Shown: one piece after another, positions 36,645-45,176 of the stretch
How positions within the stretch are numbered: position 1 is the first letter of the stretch
Layout: every line of letters starts with the position of its first letter
NCBI GenBank assembly: GCA_037968855.1
Contig: JBBKWH010000014.1
Coordinates: 62,001 to 126,000 of the forward strand
Length of the DNA: 64,000 bases
Reading direction: 5' to 3'
DNA from: JBBKWH01 sp037968855
GTDB taxonomy: Bacteria; Pseudomonadota; Gammaproteobacteria; Pseudomonadales; Moraxellaceae
Translations under genes and position numbers: made by a program
The notes under the pieces: model-generated
Databases searched by the model: none
What the model saw: only the letters and a program-made list of their open reading frames with translations
What the model was told of the DNA's origin: nothing

Positions 36645-37220
36645 TTAACGTGGCCGAATGGCGCACACGACGGTTAAATCACTAAAAAACTGCAAGCTAC
36701 GCTCCAGTACCTCGGCATTTTTTCGGTCTTGCGCCATCCGTGGATCACTGGCTAATCGTTGCGCTTCCTCAAAGTTTTGACAGGCTTTGGGCAATTGGTC
36801 GGCCAACAAAAAGGCATTGGCTGCACCAACGTGTGCCGAGGCTTCTAAGGCGGGCTGCTCAAGCTGCTGGTATAGCGTGGCGGCTTGTTGATAAAAATCG
36901 GCGGCGCGAACATAGCTGTTGATGGTTTCGGGTGGTTGTTGTTGGTCTTGCCAGCGCTTAGATTTATACAGTTCGCCTAACGCAAAGGCGGCACGCGCCT
37001 CGCCCAAACGATTGTGATCCCGTTGGTACTCGGCTTGCGTTGTGAGTAAACTGGTTTCTGCCACGTCTACCCGCTCAGACTGAGCCACGCCTAGCGCCAG
37101 CTGCATGCGCTGATCGGTCGACATGCTCGGCGTTTGACACCCTGCCAGCATGCCGCCAAACGCAAGCAATAGGGCATGGCGATATAGCGCACGGCGATTG
37201 GATCGAGATGTCACGAACAT
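36645..37220 (-). CDS. TPR-like lipoprotein
   Basis: 191 residues from ATG 37220, which has GAGGAAA 7 nt upstream. A signal peptide ends in the lipobox LAGC (near residue 27), so this is an outer- or inner-membrane lipoprotein. The mature part is helical and alanine/glutamine-rich, with helix pairs resembling TPR repeats: AEYQRDHNRLGEARAAFALGELYKS, YVRAADFYQQAATLYQQLEQPALEASAHVGAANAFLLADQLPKACQNFEEAQRLA. Function unknown. Encoded convergently with ctpA and directly downstream of pilR on the same strand. Confidence 0.8.
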   Translation of the reverse strand: MFVTSRSNRRALYRHALLLAFGGMLAGCQTPSMSTDQRMQLALGVAQSERVDVAETSLLTTQAEYQRDHNRLGEARAAFALGELYKSKRWQDQQQPPETINSYVRAADFYQQAATLYQQLEQPALEASAHVGAANAFLLADQLPKACQNFEEAQRLASDPRMAQDRKNAEVLERSLQFFSDLTVVCAIRPR

Positions 37221-37327
37221 GCTGATTTCCTCGGCAAATACAAACGACATTCTGTTGATCATGCATGCCGCTTGTGCCGTGCTCACCCATGCTGACACAA
37301 CAACACAGCATCTACACGCTCAGGCGA

Positions 37328-38896
37328 TTAGTCCGGCTCTGGGCTATGCTCTGGGCTATGCTCTGGGAGCTCGTCGCCGTCATTGTCTTCGCCTAGTTCT
37401 AGTTTTTTAAGACGATAGCGTAACGAGCGAAAACTCATACCGAGTTTTTTAGCGGCAGCGGTACGGTTCCAGTGGCTTTTGTCTAAAGCTAATAGGATTA
37501 AATGCCGCTCAATATCTTGCAGATACGCCTCTAATCCTTGCTCTGGCAGTTGGTCAAGTTGAATGGTTGGTGGGGCAGGTGAGTCTTGCATCTGCGCAAT
37601 GGCACTACTGGTTCGGTTACTGATGGTGTTGGTCTGGTTGATGTTGACCAGACTGAGACTACTGTCATCGCTGCTGTCGGCCAGTAGTGGAAAGTCATCG
37701 TCTTCAATGCTGCTGACGTCTGGCTGGCTTTGGACACGGCGTAAATCTAATTGTAGATGCTCAGGCTCAATGATCGCACCTTCACATAAGGTCAGCGCAC
37801 GCTCTAAGGTGTTTTGCAGTTCACGCACATTGCCCGGAAAGGGGTAGCGTAATAGTAACTGTTGCGCAGGCTTGGACAACATGGGACGCTCAATATCCCA
37901 CTCGGTACACAGACGACCCAAAAAGGTATCCGCGAGCAACAAGATATCCTGACCACGCTCGCGCAATGGCGGCAATGCTGCCTCAATTACATTGATTCGA
38001 TAAAATAAATCTTGTCGAAAATGTCCGGCATTGACCATCTGTTCTAAGTTCTTATGGGTGGCGCTGAGTAGTCGAATATCGACCGGAATCTCGTTTTGCG
38101 TACCAATCGGCCGGACCTTCTTTTCTTGAATGGCGCGTAGTAATTTGACCTGCATGGCCAGCGGCAAATCGGCCACTTCATCCAAAAACAACGTGCCACC
38201 ATGTGCCGACTGAAACAAGCCTTGCTTGTCTTCGGTTGCGCCGGTAAAGCTGCCTTTTTTGTGGCCAAAAAATTCGCTTTCCATCAACTCTGCCGGAATC
38301 GCACCACAGTTGACCGGCACAAATGGGCCGCTACTGCGTGGACCAAGTTGATGAATTAAACGGGCGACCACTTCCTTACCCGTGCCTGACTCACCACTAA
38401 TATAAACAGGTGCTTGCGAGCGAGACAGTTTGATTAACATCTGCCGTAACTGCTGCATCACCTCAGATTGACCAATTAAGGTTTGTTCGCTCAATTTGCT
38501 GCTTTGGCACGTCACGGCAATCGGTTGATTGACCAATAAGGCCCGTTCGACCAACTCGCGCAACCGTGCTTGTTCGATGGGTTTACTGACAAAATCAAAC
38601 GCGCCTGCTTTGAGTGCATCAATGGCAATATCCATGCTGCCATAGGCGGTGATCATGGCCACAGGAAGGTCTGGATACTCGCTACTGATCTGCTGGACTA
38701 AGCTTAAACCGCTGCCGTCGGGCAGGTTCATATCGGTCAAACACAAGTCAAAGCGCTGTTTGTCCAGCAAACGTCGTGCATCTTTGAGCGTTGCAGCAAG
38801 CTCGCAGTCTACGCCCATGCGCATTAAGGTCAGACGCATTAAGGTGCGTAGATCCGCTTCATCATCGACAATTAACGCCAGTGGACGGTCAGACAC
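37328..38896 (-). CDS. pilR: Type IV pilus two-component response regulator PilR
   Basis: 522 residues, NtrC family. Receiver domain about 1-120 with the phospho-acceptor Asp in LCLTDMNLPDG. Sigma-54 AAA+ domain about 145-375, with Walker A GESGTGKEVVA, the sigma-54-contacting loop as KKGSFTGATED and Walker B GGTLFLDEVADL. Fis-type helix-turn-helix near 465-505 (NRTAAAKKLGMSFRSLRYRLKKL). Activates pilin transcription with sigma-54 in Pseudomonas-like bacteria. The C-terminus ends in a repeated E-H-S-P tail encoded by a 12-nt tandem repeat. It follows pilS with a 37-nt gap. Confidence 0.94.
   Translation of the reverse strand: MSDRPLALIVDDEADLRTLMRLTLMRMGVDCELAATLKDARRLLDKQRFDLCLTDMNLPDGSGLSLVQQISSEYPDLPVAMITAYGSMDIAIDALKAGAFDFVSKPIEQARLRELVERALLVNQPIAVTCQSSKLSEQTLIGQSEVMQQLRQMLIKLSRSQAPVYISGESGTGKEVVARLIHQLGPRSSGPFVPVNCGAIPAELMESEFFGHKKGSFTGATEDKQGLFQSAHGGTLFLDEVADLPLAMQVKLLRAIQEKKVRPIGTQNEIPVDIRLLSATHKNLEQMVNAGHFRQDLFYRINVIEAALPPLRERGQDILLLADTFLGRLCTEWDIERPMLSKPAQQLLLRYPFPGNVRELQNTLERALTLCEGAIIEPEHLQLDLRRVQSQPDVSSIEDDDFPLLADSSDDSSLSLVNINQTNTISNRTSSAIAQMQDSPAPPTIQLDQLPEQGLEAYLQDIERHLILLALDKSHWNRTAAAKKLGMSFRSLRYRLKKLELGEDNDGDELPEHSPEHSPEPD
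37337..37367. repeat. 12-nt tandem repeat at the 3' end of pilR
   Basis: Two exact copies of CTCTGGGCTATG (37337-37348 and 37349-37360) and a partial third copy (37361-37367). They are in frame on the minus strand and encode the E-H-S-P repeat of the PilR tail. Copy-number change would alter tail length without a frameshift. Confidence 0.85.
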
Positions 38897-38933
38897 TATT
38901 TGATTTCCATCATGTTATGCAGGTTATAACGCA

Positions 38934-40547
38934 TCATGATGCGTTACCTGTACGGGCAAAAACAAGCCGAAAGCAAGCACCCTCTAAGATAGGCACATGA
39001 AATAAGCGAGCGGCATTGGCTTCACAAAAAGCCCGTGCCAAGTATAGGCCCAGCCCTGTGCCATTTGGCTCAGTGGTAAAAAAAGGCTCAAACAGCGTGG
39101 AGCGTGCCTCGGCAGTGACACCGGGGCCTTCGTCAATAATATCTAAGCTGATTTGGCCATTGCTATCACGGCTAGCCAGCAGGCGGACAATAGGTGTTGA
39201 ACGGCACTTGGCCCCGTGGTACAGCGCATTTTGAATTAAATTGACCAGCACTTGGGTCAGTTGATCGGGATCAAAGCAGACCCTTAACTGATCTTGAACT
39301 TGCACCACCAGTTGCGCTTGCTGCTTCGGAAAAGCATCTACCAATGTATGTGGAAGCCATTGATCTAGGACAATAATTTGGGGGGTGGCGCGTTGTCGCC
39401 TCGACATGTTGAGCACGTCTTCGATGATACGATTCATACGACGGCCTTGCTTTTGGATTATCGCCAACAGCTCGGCATCGGCAGGATCGTGCATGCTGTC
39501 TTCAAGTAACTCGCTGGCCTGACTGATCGCGGCCAATGGGTTACGAATCTCGTGGGCAATACTGGCAGTGAGTCGGCCTAGCGACGCCAGCTTGAGTTGC
39601 TGGGCCTGTTGGTTGGCACGCTCTAATCCTTCAATCAGCAATAGCGTGGCAGACGGCATGTCCACCGCATCTAAACTTGCGATCTGGATGCCCAGTGCAG
39701 AATGTAAGCCTTGGCTGTCTTGCGGCAACAACATACTCTCACGACCTTCGGCCTGTGCCCGAACCAATAAGCCATGCAGCACTGGCGTGACACGGAGTAG
39801 GGGCTGGCCCACCCGTAGCATCGACTGACTGAGCAACTGCTGTGCTGCTTGATTGACCAGCAAAATATTCAGATAGCGATCCAACACCAACACGCCAGTC
39901 TGCATTTGTTCAATAATGCGCTGGTTAATGGCTTCAAGCTGACGTACTTGTTGTGCTTGCGACTTGGCGACGCCTTCAATCAAGGCCAGCCGACCAGACA
40001 CTTGGCGGGTCAACAACGACACCCCCATAAAGCTAATCGACAGCAGCAGCGCACCACTAATGCTGCGCACATCGGCTTGTTGGGTCAGGGCAAAAAAGAA
40101 CTGCTGCCACACCACGGTAATCACCGCGAGTAAGGCAATCGACAAGGCACGCACGGATGGCAGCAAAATATTGGCCGCCACCACCACCACCAGATACAGC
40201 ATCGACATCTGTAGGCTAGGGCCACCGTTGGCATACAGCATCATCGACAACGCCGTGACATCAATAATCAGCATCAAAAAAATTTGATCTTGCTGCCGAA
40301 ACGGCCAGTGCCGCAGCACAATGTAAGACATCAAGGTGACAAAGCAATACGCTGCCACCGACTGCAAATATAAGTAAGGGGCATTGCCACCAATCAAAGG
40401 GTTGCTGACCGTAACCAAAAACAACAAGATCAACAAAAACGACAGTGCAATCCGATAACCTGCGTAAATCAGGCCCAGTCGATCCAGTACGTTGACATCA
40501 CTGGCAAAGGTCGGCATAGATGATGGCCACAGCGAAACGCGCAGCAT
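38934..40547 (-). CDS. pilS: Type IV pilus sensor histidine kinase PilS
   Basis: 537 residues. Six N-terminal membrane helices (about 25-195), a PAS-like region (about 215-320), the HisKA domain with ASIAHEIRNPLAAISQASELLEDS (phospho-His near 341), then the HATPase domain with NLIQNALYHGAK and EGPGVTAEARSTLFEPFFTTEPNGTGLGLYLAR. PilS senses pilin levels and controls PilR in Pseudomonas. The start codon overlaps the stop of the upstream gacA-like gene as TAATG, so expression of the two is coupled. Confidence 0.94.
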   Translation of the reverse strand: MLRVSLWPSSMPTFASDVNVLDRLGLIYAGYRIALSFLLILLFLVTVSNPLIGGNAPYLYLQSVAAYCFVTLMSYIVLRHWPFRQQDQIFLMLIIDVTALSMMLYANGGPSLQMSMLYLVVVVAANILLPSVRALSIALLAVITVVWQQFFFALTQQADVRSISGALLLSISFMGVSLLTRQVSGRLALIEGVAKSQAQQVRQLEAINQRIIEQMQTGVLVLDRYLNILLVNQAAQQLLSQSMLRVGQPLLRVTPVLHGLLVRAQAEGRESMLLPQDSQGLHSALGIQIASLDAVDMPSATLLLIEGLERANQQAQQLKLASLGRLTASIAHEIRNPLAAISQASELLEDSMHDPADAELLAIIQKQGRRMNRIIEDVLNMSRRQRATPQIIVLDQWLPHTLVDAFPKQQAQLVVQVQDQLRVCFDPDQLTQVLVNLIQNALYHGAKCRSTPIVRLLASRDSNGQISLDIIDEGPGVTAEARSTLFEPFFTTEPNGTGLGLYLARAFCEANAARLFHVPILEGACFRLVFARTGNAS

Positions 40548-41188
40548 TAAGGCTTGATAAGACCATGACGCAACGCTTGATGAGTCAGTTTGACATCACT
40601 GTCGATACTGAGTTTTTCAAAGATGCGGTAACGGTAGGTATTGACGGTTTTGACACTAACAAACAAGCGATCAGCAATTTCTTGTGCGCTGACACAGTTG
40701 ACCACCATCATGGCCACTTGCATTTCGCGTTCAGACAGCAAGTCAAATGGCGAGTTCTGCTGGTCGGACAAATAGCTGGCAGCCAGTTGTTCGGCAATGT
40801 CGGCACTAAAATACTTGCCGCCTTGCACCACTTTACGAATCGCCCGCACCATCTCGTCTAGCGGCGCACCTTTGGTGATGTAACCGCGCGCACCTGCTTT
40901 GAGTAATAACGAGGGATAGGGTTCTTCGGCCATGCCACTGACCGCTAAAACACGGATATCTGGCGAGTTTTGCACCAAACGTCGTGTGGTTTCTGCTCCG
41001 CCAATACCGGGCATATTGACATCCAGCAGCACCACGTCCGGTTGTAAGCGACGTGCCAGCTCAATGGCAGATTCACCAGAATCGGCTTGGCCAATCACGT
41101 CAATATCAGGGGTATCCCCTAACATGTGGCAAATTCCTGTGCGCACCAGCTCGTGATCGTCGACAACGAGAATCTTGATCAAGGACAT
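40547..41188 (-). CDS. gacA: GacA/UvrY-like response regulator (NarL/LuxR type)
   Basis: 213 residues. Receiver domain about 1-120 with Asp in VVLLDVNMPGIGG; LuxR-type helix-turn-helix about 148-205 (LSEREMQVAMMVVNCVSAQEIADRLFVSVKTVNTYRYRIFEKL). The sequence closely resembles GacA/UvrY, which with GacS activates small RNAs that titrate CsrA/RsmA. GacA genes usually precede uvrC and pgsA; here the gene is coupled to pilS by TAATG, which is an unusual setting to me. I see no GGA-repeat sRNA in this window. Confidence 0.9.
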   Translation of the reverse strand: MSLIKILVVDDHELVRTGICHMLGDTPDIDVIGQADSGESAIELARRLQPDVVLLDVNMPGIGGAETTRRLVQNSPDIRVLAVSGMAEEPYPSLLLKAGARGYITKGAPLDEMVRAIRKVVQGGKYFSADIAEQLAASYLSDQQNSPFDLLSEREMQVAMMVVNCVSAQEIADRLFVSVKTVNTYRYRIFEKLSIDSDVKLTHQALRHGLIKP

Positions 41189-41238
41189 CTCCCTTTACAT
41201 CAACAAGGATTTTTTGTTAAAGAACATGTACAGGCTTG

Positions 41239-41281
41239 CATACAGCACAAGCAATTGGTCATGCTTGTGTGACAATGTATG
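41239..41281. promoter_or_regulatory. Nested dyad between gacA-like gene and pbpG
   Basis: CACAAGCA (41246-41253) pairs with TGCTTGTG (41262-41269), and outer arms CATACA (41239-41244) and TGTATG (41276-41281) extend it. It lies in the divergent promoter region of the gacA-like gene and pbpG and overlaps possible promoter sequences (TTGGTC ... TTATAC). An operator is plausible; the protein is unknown. Confidence 0.45.
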
Positions 41282-41375
41282 TTATACCTTTGTCAATGCG
41301 TAAACACCGGATATCGTCGTGCACCGGCTGAGCCTGTTTCGTATTCCATCATACCCATGTCCGCAGGATGCCATC

Positions 41376-42428
41376 ATGAAAACTTTTTTTTCGCCTGCCG
41401 TCAAAGGCGCTGCACTACTTCTCACGCTTTGCGTTGGGCAGGCAGTACAGGCACGTGTGATTGTACAAGAGCATTCTGGGCCGGGTCGTGGTGAGATTGC
41501 GTGGAGCAGTGAGTCGCAAGCACGTCAGCTCATGTCCGACGAGTCGGATTATGACGAAGACGACGTCGATTTGCGCACCTTGCCCAAACGTGGCCCAGCC
41601 ATTCCTGCCAGCACCAGCTTGGTTGAGCGCGTTCGTACCACCAGCAATGTGTTGGCCAGTTCGACGATCCAGCGGATGCAAGAAGCATTAAACCTGAGCG
41701 CCAATGCGGCCTTTGTGATGGATGGCGTGACCGGTGATGTGCTGTATGGCAAGCAAAGCGACGAAGTACGCTCGATTGCCTCCATCACCAAATTGATGAC
41801 CGCAATGGTCACCATTGATGCCCGTCTAGACATGGCTGAAAACATTACCTTAGTGCCCAGTGACTTTGTCGGGCCTAAGCGGGCCAGTTCGCGTCTTAAA
41901 GTCGGCGACACCATGAACCGTGCCGAAGTGTTGTTAATGGCACTGATGAAGTCCGAAAACCCAGCCGCCAAATCGCTGGCGCGTACCTATCCCGGTGGCT
42001 ATGACGTGTTTATGCAAGCCATGAACAGCAAAGCCAAAGCTCTGGGCATGCACACCGCCTTCTTTGGCGATCCAACTGGTTTGGATCAGCGCAATGTGGC
42101 ATCGGCCCGTGATCTGGCTCGTATGGTGGCTTCTGCCTATGACTATGGCGTGATTCGTCAGTTTTCCACCCAGCAAGCCTATGACTTTAATCTTGGTAAT
42201 CGTGTGCTAAAAGCACGTAATACCAATGCCTTGGTGCGTAATGGCGAGTGGGATATTGGCCTGTCTAAAACCGGCTTTATCAACGAAGCGGGTCGTTGCG
42301 TGGTCATGCAAGCCCGCGTCAATCAACACCCTGCGGTGATTGTATTGATGGGTGCGCGTAGCTCGCAGAGTCGCTCCGGTGATGCCACACAGATTCTATC
42401 GTGGTTGCAAGATCGCTTTAGCCGCTAA
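41376..42428 (+). CDS. pbpG: D-alanyl-D-alanine endopeptidase, PBP7/8-like
   Basis: 350 residues from ATG 41376 (AGGA upstream). A signal peptide (about 1-26) precedes a low-complexity acidic linker (SDESDYDEDDVDL), then an S11-family penicillin-binding domain. Motifs are SxxK at S136-I-T-K139, SxN in MKSENPAAK and KTG in LSKTGF. PBP7/8 hydrolyses D-Ala-mDAP crosslinks in the periplasm. The frame extends upstream to 41319 without a signal-peptide-like start. Confidence 0.93.
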   Translation: MKTFFSPAVKGAALLLTLCVGQAVQARVIVQEHSGPGRGEIAWSSESQARQLMSDESDYDEDDVDLRTLPKRGPAIPASTSLVERVRTTSNVLASSTIQRMQEALNLSANAAFVMDGVTGDVLYGKQSDEVRSIASITKLMTAMVTIDARLDMAENITLVPSDFVGPKRASSRLKVGDTMNRAEVLLMALMKSENPAAKSLARTYPGGYDVFMQAMNSKAKALGMHTAFFGDPTGLDQRNVASARDLARMVASAYDYGVIRQFSTQQAYDFNLGNRVLKARNTNALVRNGEWDIGLSKTGFINEAGRCVVMQARVNQHPAVIVLMGARSSQSRSGDATQILSWLQDRFSR

Positions 42429-42549
42429 GATAAGACAGCATATCGTCAATCATTGCCCTAGCATGGTCTAGGGCGGTGGCATATTACAGAAGGCACAAGA
42501 CTAACGTCAGGCTTGCCGTAAGCGTCAAAACAACAACAAAGGAGACATC

Positions 42550-43008
42550 ATGCACATACTCGTGGTGTGCGCTGCCAATCGTTGCCGCAGCGTGATGGCA
42601 CAAACCATCTTCAAGCAATTGTCTGAAAACATACATCTGTCATGGACGATTATGTCTGCTGGAATACATGCGGAGCATGGGTTGACTGCTGATCCCGTGA
42701 CTATTCGCGTATTACAGCGCAACGGGTATTTACCCGATACCAGCCAACGCAGCAAAACCTTGCAAGAGGTGATGCATATCCCATGGGATCTGGTTTTGGT
42801 GATGGATCATGAGCAACGTCAGGCAGTGCTGGCCCGTTATCCACAGTTGGCTGCCCGTGTGATGGTGATTGGCCGTGAAGTCTGTCCTGTGATTCCAGAT
42901 CCATACCGTCAAGGCTATGATCAGGGCTTAAAGACTCTAAAACTGCTAGAGCCAATGGCGCAGTATTGGTTAGGCCGTTTGGTGGCGCAGCAGTCGATTG
43001 CCAGTTGA
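42550..43008 (+). CDS. Low-molecular-weight protein-tyrosine phosphatase
   Basis: 152 residues. The P-loop C-x5-R-S is CAANRCRS (C7 to S14), and the general acid D117 lies in VIPDPY. The usual form CxGNxCRS is altered to CAANRCRS. Such enzymes often pair with BY-kinases (Wzb/Wzc) in capsule synthesis, but no kinase or polysaccharide genes are here, so it stands alone. Arsenate reductase is unlikely without further cysteines at the C-terminus. Confidence 0.9.
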   Translation: MHILVVCAANRCRSVMAQTIFKQLSENIHLSWTIMSAGIHAEHGLTADPVTIRVLQRNGYLPDTSQRSKTLQEVMHIPWDLVLVMDHEQRQAVLARYPQLAARVMVIGREVCPVIPDPYRQGYDQGLKTLKLLEPMAQYWLGRLVAQQSIAS

Positions 43009-43041
43009 TCAACAGCGAATTTTTAAGACATGCTGTCCGCA

Positions 43042-43070
43042 AAAAAACCGCCTACATAAGGCGGTTTTTT
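43042..43070. terminator. Bidirectional terminator after the phosphatase gene
   Basis: AAAAAACCGCC (43042-43052) pairs with GGCGGTTTTTT (43060-43070), with T-runs in both directions. It lies between the plus-strand phosphatase gene and the minus-strand gene ending at 43103, and serves both. Confidence 0.92.
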
Positions 43071-43102
43071 GTAGTGATGTCTTAAGTATCGGTTATTAGA
43101 AA

Positions 43103-43816
43103 CTAAAGGATATAGCGCTGAATAAAAATCCCTGCCGCGGCAATCAAAGTAATAATGATCAATAATGTTTTATTTCGTTGCAGCCAGCTACCATTGGTTT
43201 GTTGGATAAAATGCTTTAACACGTCTGGTACATCACCTTGGCCTACGATCAACTCAAGCGATAGCGGCTGCATATTTTCTATCCGTGCTGGCTCTAGCAA
43301 CATCAAGGTATCACCTGTGATTTTGGGGTAGTACTGTGCTACCGATTGATAGCGAATTTGACTGATTGATGCCGTACTTGAGTTAGGCACGTTTTGTAGC
43401 TTCTTTTTAATCTCTCTTTCAATAAGTTTGGCGACTTCAGGATCTTGTGATAGAGCAAAGCTAGGCGTTGTATCTGGTTTACCCATTGTGCCTGACTCAA
43501 AGCGCACAAACATCTCGTTTGGATTGACCTTGACGCCTTCTGGTACAACGCTAAACGAGGTCATGCCTGATTGGTTTTCATCTGTTAATTGACCGACGTA
43601 GTAATACAAAATCCACACGGGGCCTGCACCAGCAGTCGGTTTAATATAAATGCCCTGTGATTCTTTGCCTTTTTGCAATATTTGGCCGTCGTATAACTCA
43701 TGGTTCAAAATTTGGGTGGGAAAATGTGTGTCTTCAGCTCGGCTGGGTAATGCAAATAGACACATCAATACGGTTAAAAAATAAATAATACGATGAGTGT
43801 GGCGATGATTGAGCAT
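43103..43816 (-). CDS. Exported protein with C-terminal membrane anchor, unknown function
   Basis: 237 residues, family not recognised. An N-terminal signal peptide (about 9-27, ending PSRA) and a single C-terminal hydrophobic helix (about 216-233: TLLIIITLIAAAGIFI) followed by QRYIL suggest a periplasmic domain held in the inner membrane. The middle is a soluble alpha/beta-type region. AGGA precedes the ATG by about 9 nt. Flanked by terminators on both sides, so transcribed alone. Confidence 0.7.
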   Translation of the reverse strand: MLNHRHTHRIIYFLTVLMCLFALPSRAEDTHFPTQILNHELYDGQILQKGKESQGIYIKPTAGAGPVWILYYYVGQLTDENQSGMTSFSVVPEGVKVNPNEMFVRFESGTMGKPDTTPSFALSQDPEVAKLIEREIKKKLQNVPNSSTASISQIRYQSVAQYYPKITGDTLMLLEPARIENMQPLSLELIVGQGDVPDVLKHFIQQTNGSWLQRNKTLLIIITLIAAAGIFIQRYIL

Positions 43817-43878
43817 GGAGTTCGATCCTATTAAATATTTTGCGAATTCATGTATTGCATATTAAAAATATTCATAAA

Positions 43879-43920
43879 AAACCGCCTGTTTTGTGAGAAA
43901 AACACACAAGCAGGCGGTTT
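43879..43920 (-). terminator. Intrinsic terminator of thrC
   Basis: AAACCGCCTG (43879-43888) pairs with CAGGCGGTTT (43911-43920); an inner TTGTG / CACAA stem (43891-43895 / 43905-43909) extends it. On the minus strand it is followed by TTTTTT. It starts 24 nt past the thrC stop. Confidence 0.88.
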
Positions 43921-43943
43921 CTTTGCAGCAGCCAAACGGCGAA

Positions 43944-45098
43944 TTACATATTCTTTAAAATACCGTCTTTGACTTGGGCCAACGTCGCATCAATGCCCAG
44001 CATCACGGCATCAGAGCATTGCTTAATGGCGGTATCTGGGTCTTTAAGGCCGTTGCCGGTTAGGGTGCAAACCACCACCGAGCCTTCTGGAATCTTGCCG
44101 TTTTTGATGTCGCGTAACACGCCACTGACCGAGGCAGCCGAGGCTGGCTCACAAAAAATCCCTTCGTACATCGACAGCATACGCTGAGTGTCGAGGATTT
44201 CGACGTCGTCTAGTTCGTCAAACCAACCGCCAGACTCTTTCATCACGGCATGGGCTTGGGTCCAGCTTTGTGGGTTACCAATGCGGATTGCAGTTGCCAA
44301 TGTTTCTGGATCTTTAACTGGGCCGCCACGCATAAATGGCGCAGAACCAGAAGCTTGATACCCAATCATTTTTGGACGTGAGTCACGGCTAATGATTGGC
44401 TCACCAGTAAACTGGCAGTTGCCTTCGCATAAGGCACAGCTATCGGTGACTTTTTCGCCTTTGGCTGTGGCCGATTCTGAGTAGCCAATCCAATGCGCAG
44501 TAATGTTACCCGCGTTACCGACTGGCAGCGCATGGAAGTCAGGCGCGCGGCCAAGCTCGTCAATGATCTCAAACGCTGCGGTTTTTTGACCTTGCAGACG
44601 GAATGGATTGATTGAGTTGACGATGGTGACAGGTGCTTCGGCAGCCACTTCTTTGACCAGTTGCATGCCGTCGTCAAAGTTGCCACGAATCTGTAGGGTA
44701 ATCGCGCCATACATCATGGCTTGGGCCAGTTTGCCCATGGCGATTTTGCCTTCTGGAATCAACACAAAGGCTTTGATCCCAGCACGTGCCGCATAGGCCG
44801 CCGCCGCCGCAGAGGTGTTGCCGGTTGACGCACAGATAATCGCCTTGCTACCCGCTTCAACCGCTTTGGTCACGGCCATGGTCATGCCACGGTCTTTAAA
44901 CGATCCGGTTGGGTTTAAGCCTTCGTATTTGACGTAGATCTCGACATTTTTGCCGATCACACGCGGAATATTATTCAGCTTAATCAGTGGTGTGTTGCCT
45001 TCACCTAGCGAGATCGCTGGGGTATTGGCGTCGACAGGTAGGCGGCTGCGATAACGATCGATCAAGCCGGTGTAACGGTTGGTATTAGGCAGTGACAT
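43944..45098 (-). CDS. thrC: Threonine synthase
   Basis: PLP enzyme converting O-phosphohomoserine to threonine. 384 residues, fold type II. The PLP lysine is K68 in GSFKDRGM; the phosphate-binding loop is GNAGNITAHW. Between that loop and RPKMIGYQASGSAPF there is an extra segment of roughly 25 residues (about 212-238). It contains C221, C224 and C228 in a CALCEGNC arrangement, absent from the short bacterial ThrC I know. It could bind a metal or form a redox switch, which is inference. Downstream of hom, separated by a strong hairpin. Confidence 0.96.
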   Translation of the reverse strand: MSLPNTNRYTGLIDRYRSRLPVDANTPAISLGEGNTPLIKLNNIPRVIGKNVEIYVKYEGLNPTGSFKDRGMTMAVTKAVEAGSKAIICASTGNTSAAAAAYAARAGIKAFVLIPEGKIAMGKLAQAMMYGAITLQIRGNFDDGMQLVKEVAAEAPVTIVNSINPFRLQGQKTAAFEIIDELGRAPDFHALPVGNAGNITAHWIGYSESATAKGEKVTDSCALCEGNCQFTGEPIISRDSRPKMIGYQASGSAPFMRGGPVKDPETLATAIRIGNPQSWTQAHAVMKESGGWFDELDDVEILDTQRMLSMYEGIFCEPASAASVSGVLRDIKNGKIPEGSVVVCTLTGNGLKDPDTAIKQCSDAVMLGIDATLAQVKDGILKNM

Positions 45099-45135
45099 GT
45101 CGGTGATTCCGGTCGGTCAATAGTCGGTCAATAAC

Positions 45136-45168
45136 GCTGTCCTTGTGGCAGATCACCACAAGGACAGC
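45136..45168. repeat. Perfect 13-bp hairpin between hom and thrC
   Basis: GCTGTCCTTGTGG (45136-45148) and CCACAAGGACAGC (45156-45168) pair without mismatch around a 7-nt loop. It starts 8 nt past the hom stop. No T-run follows, so it looks more like an mRNA-stabilising or processing element than a terminator. Just beyond it are two direct copies of GTCGGTCAATA (about 45113-45133). Confidence 0.7.
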
Positions 45169-45176
45169 AGTAAGCA

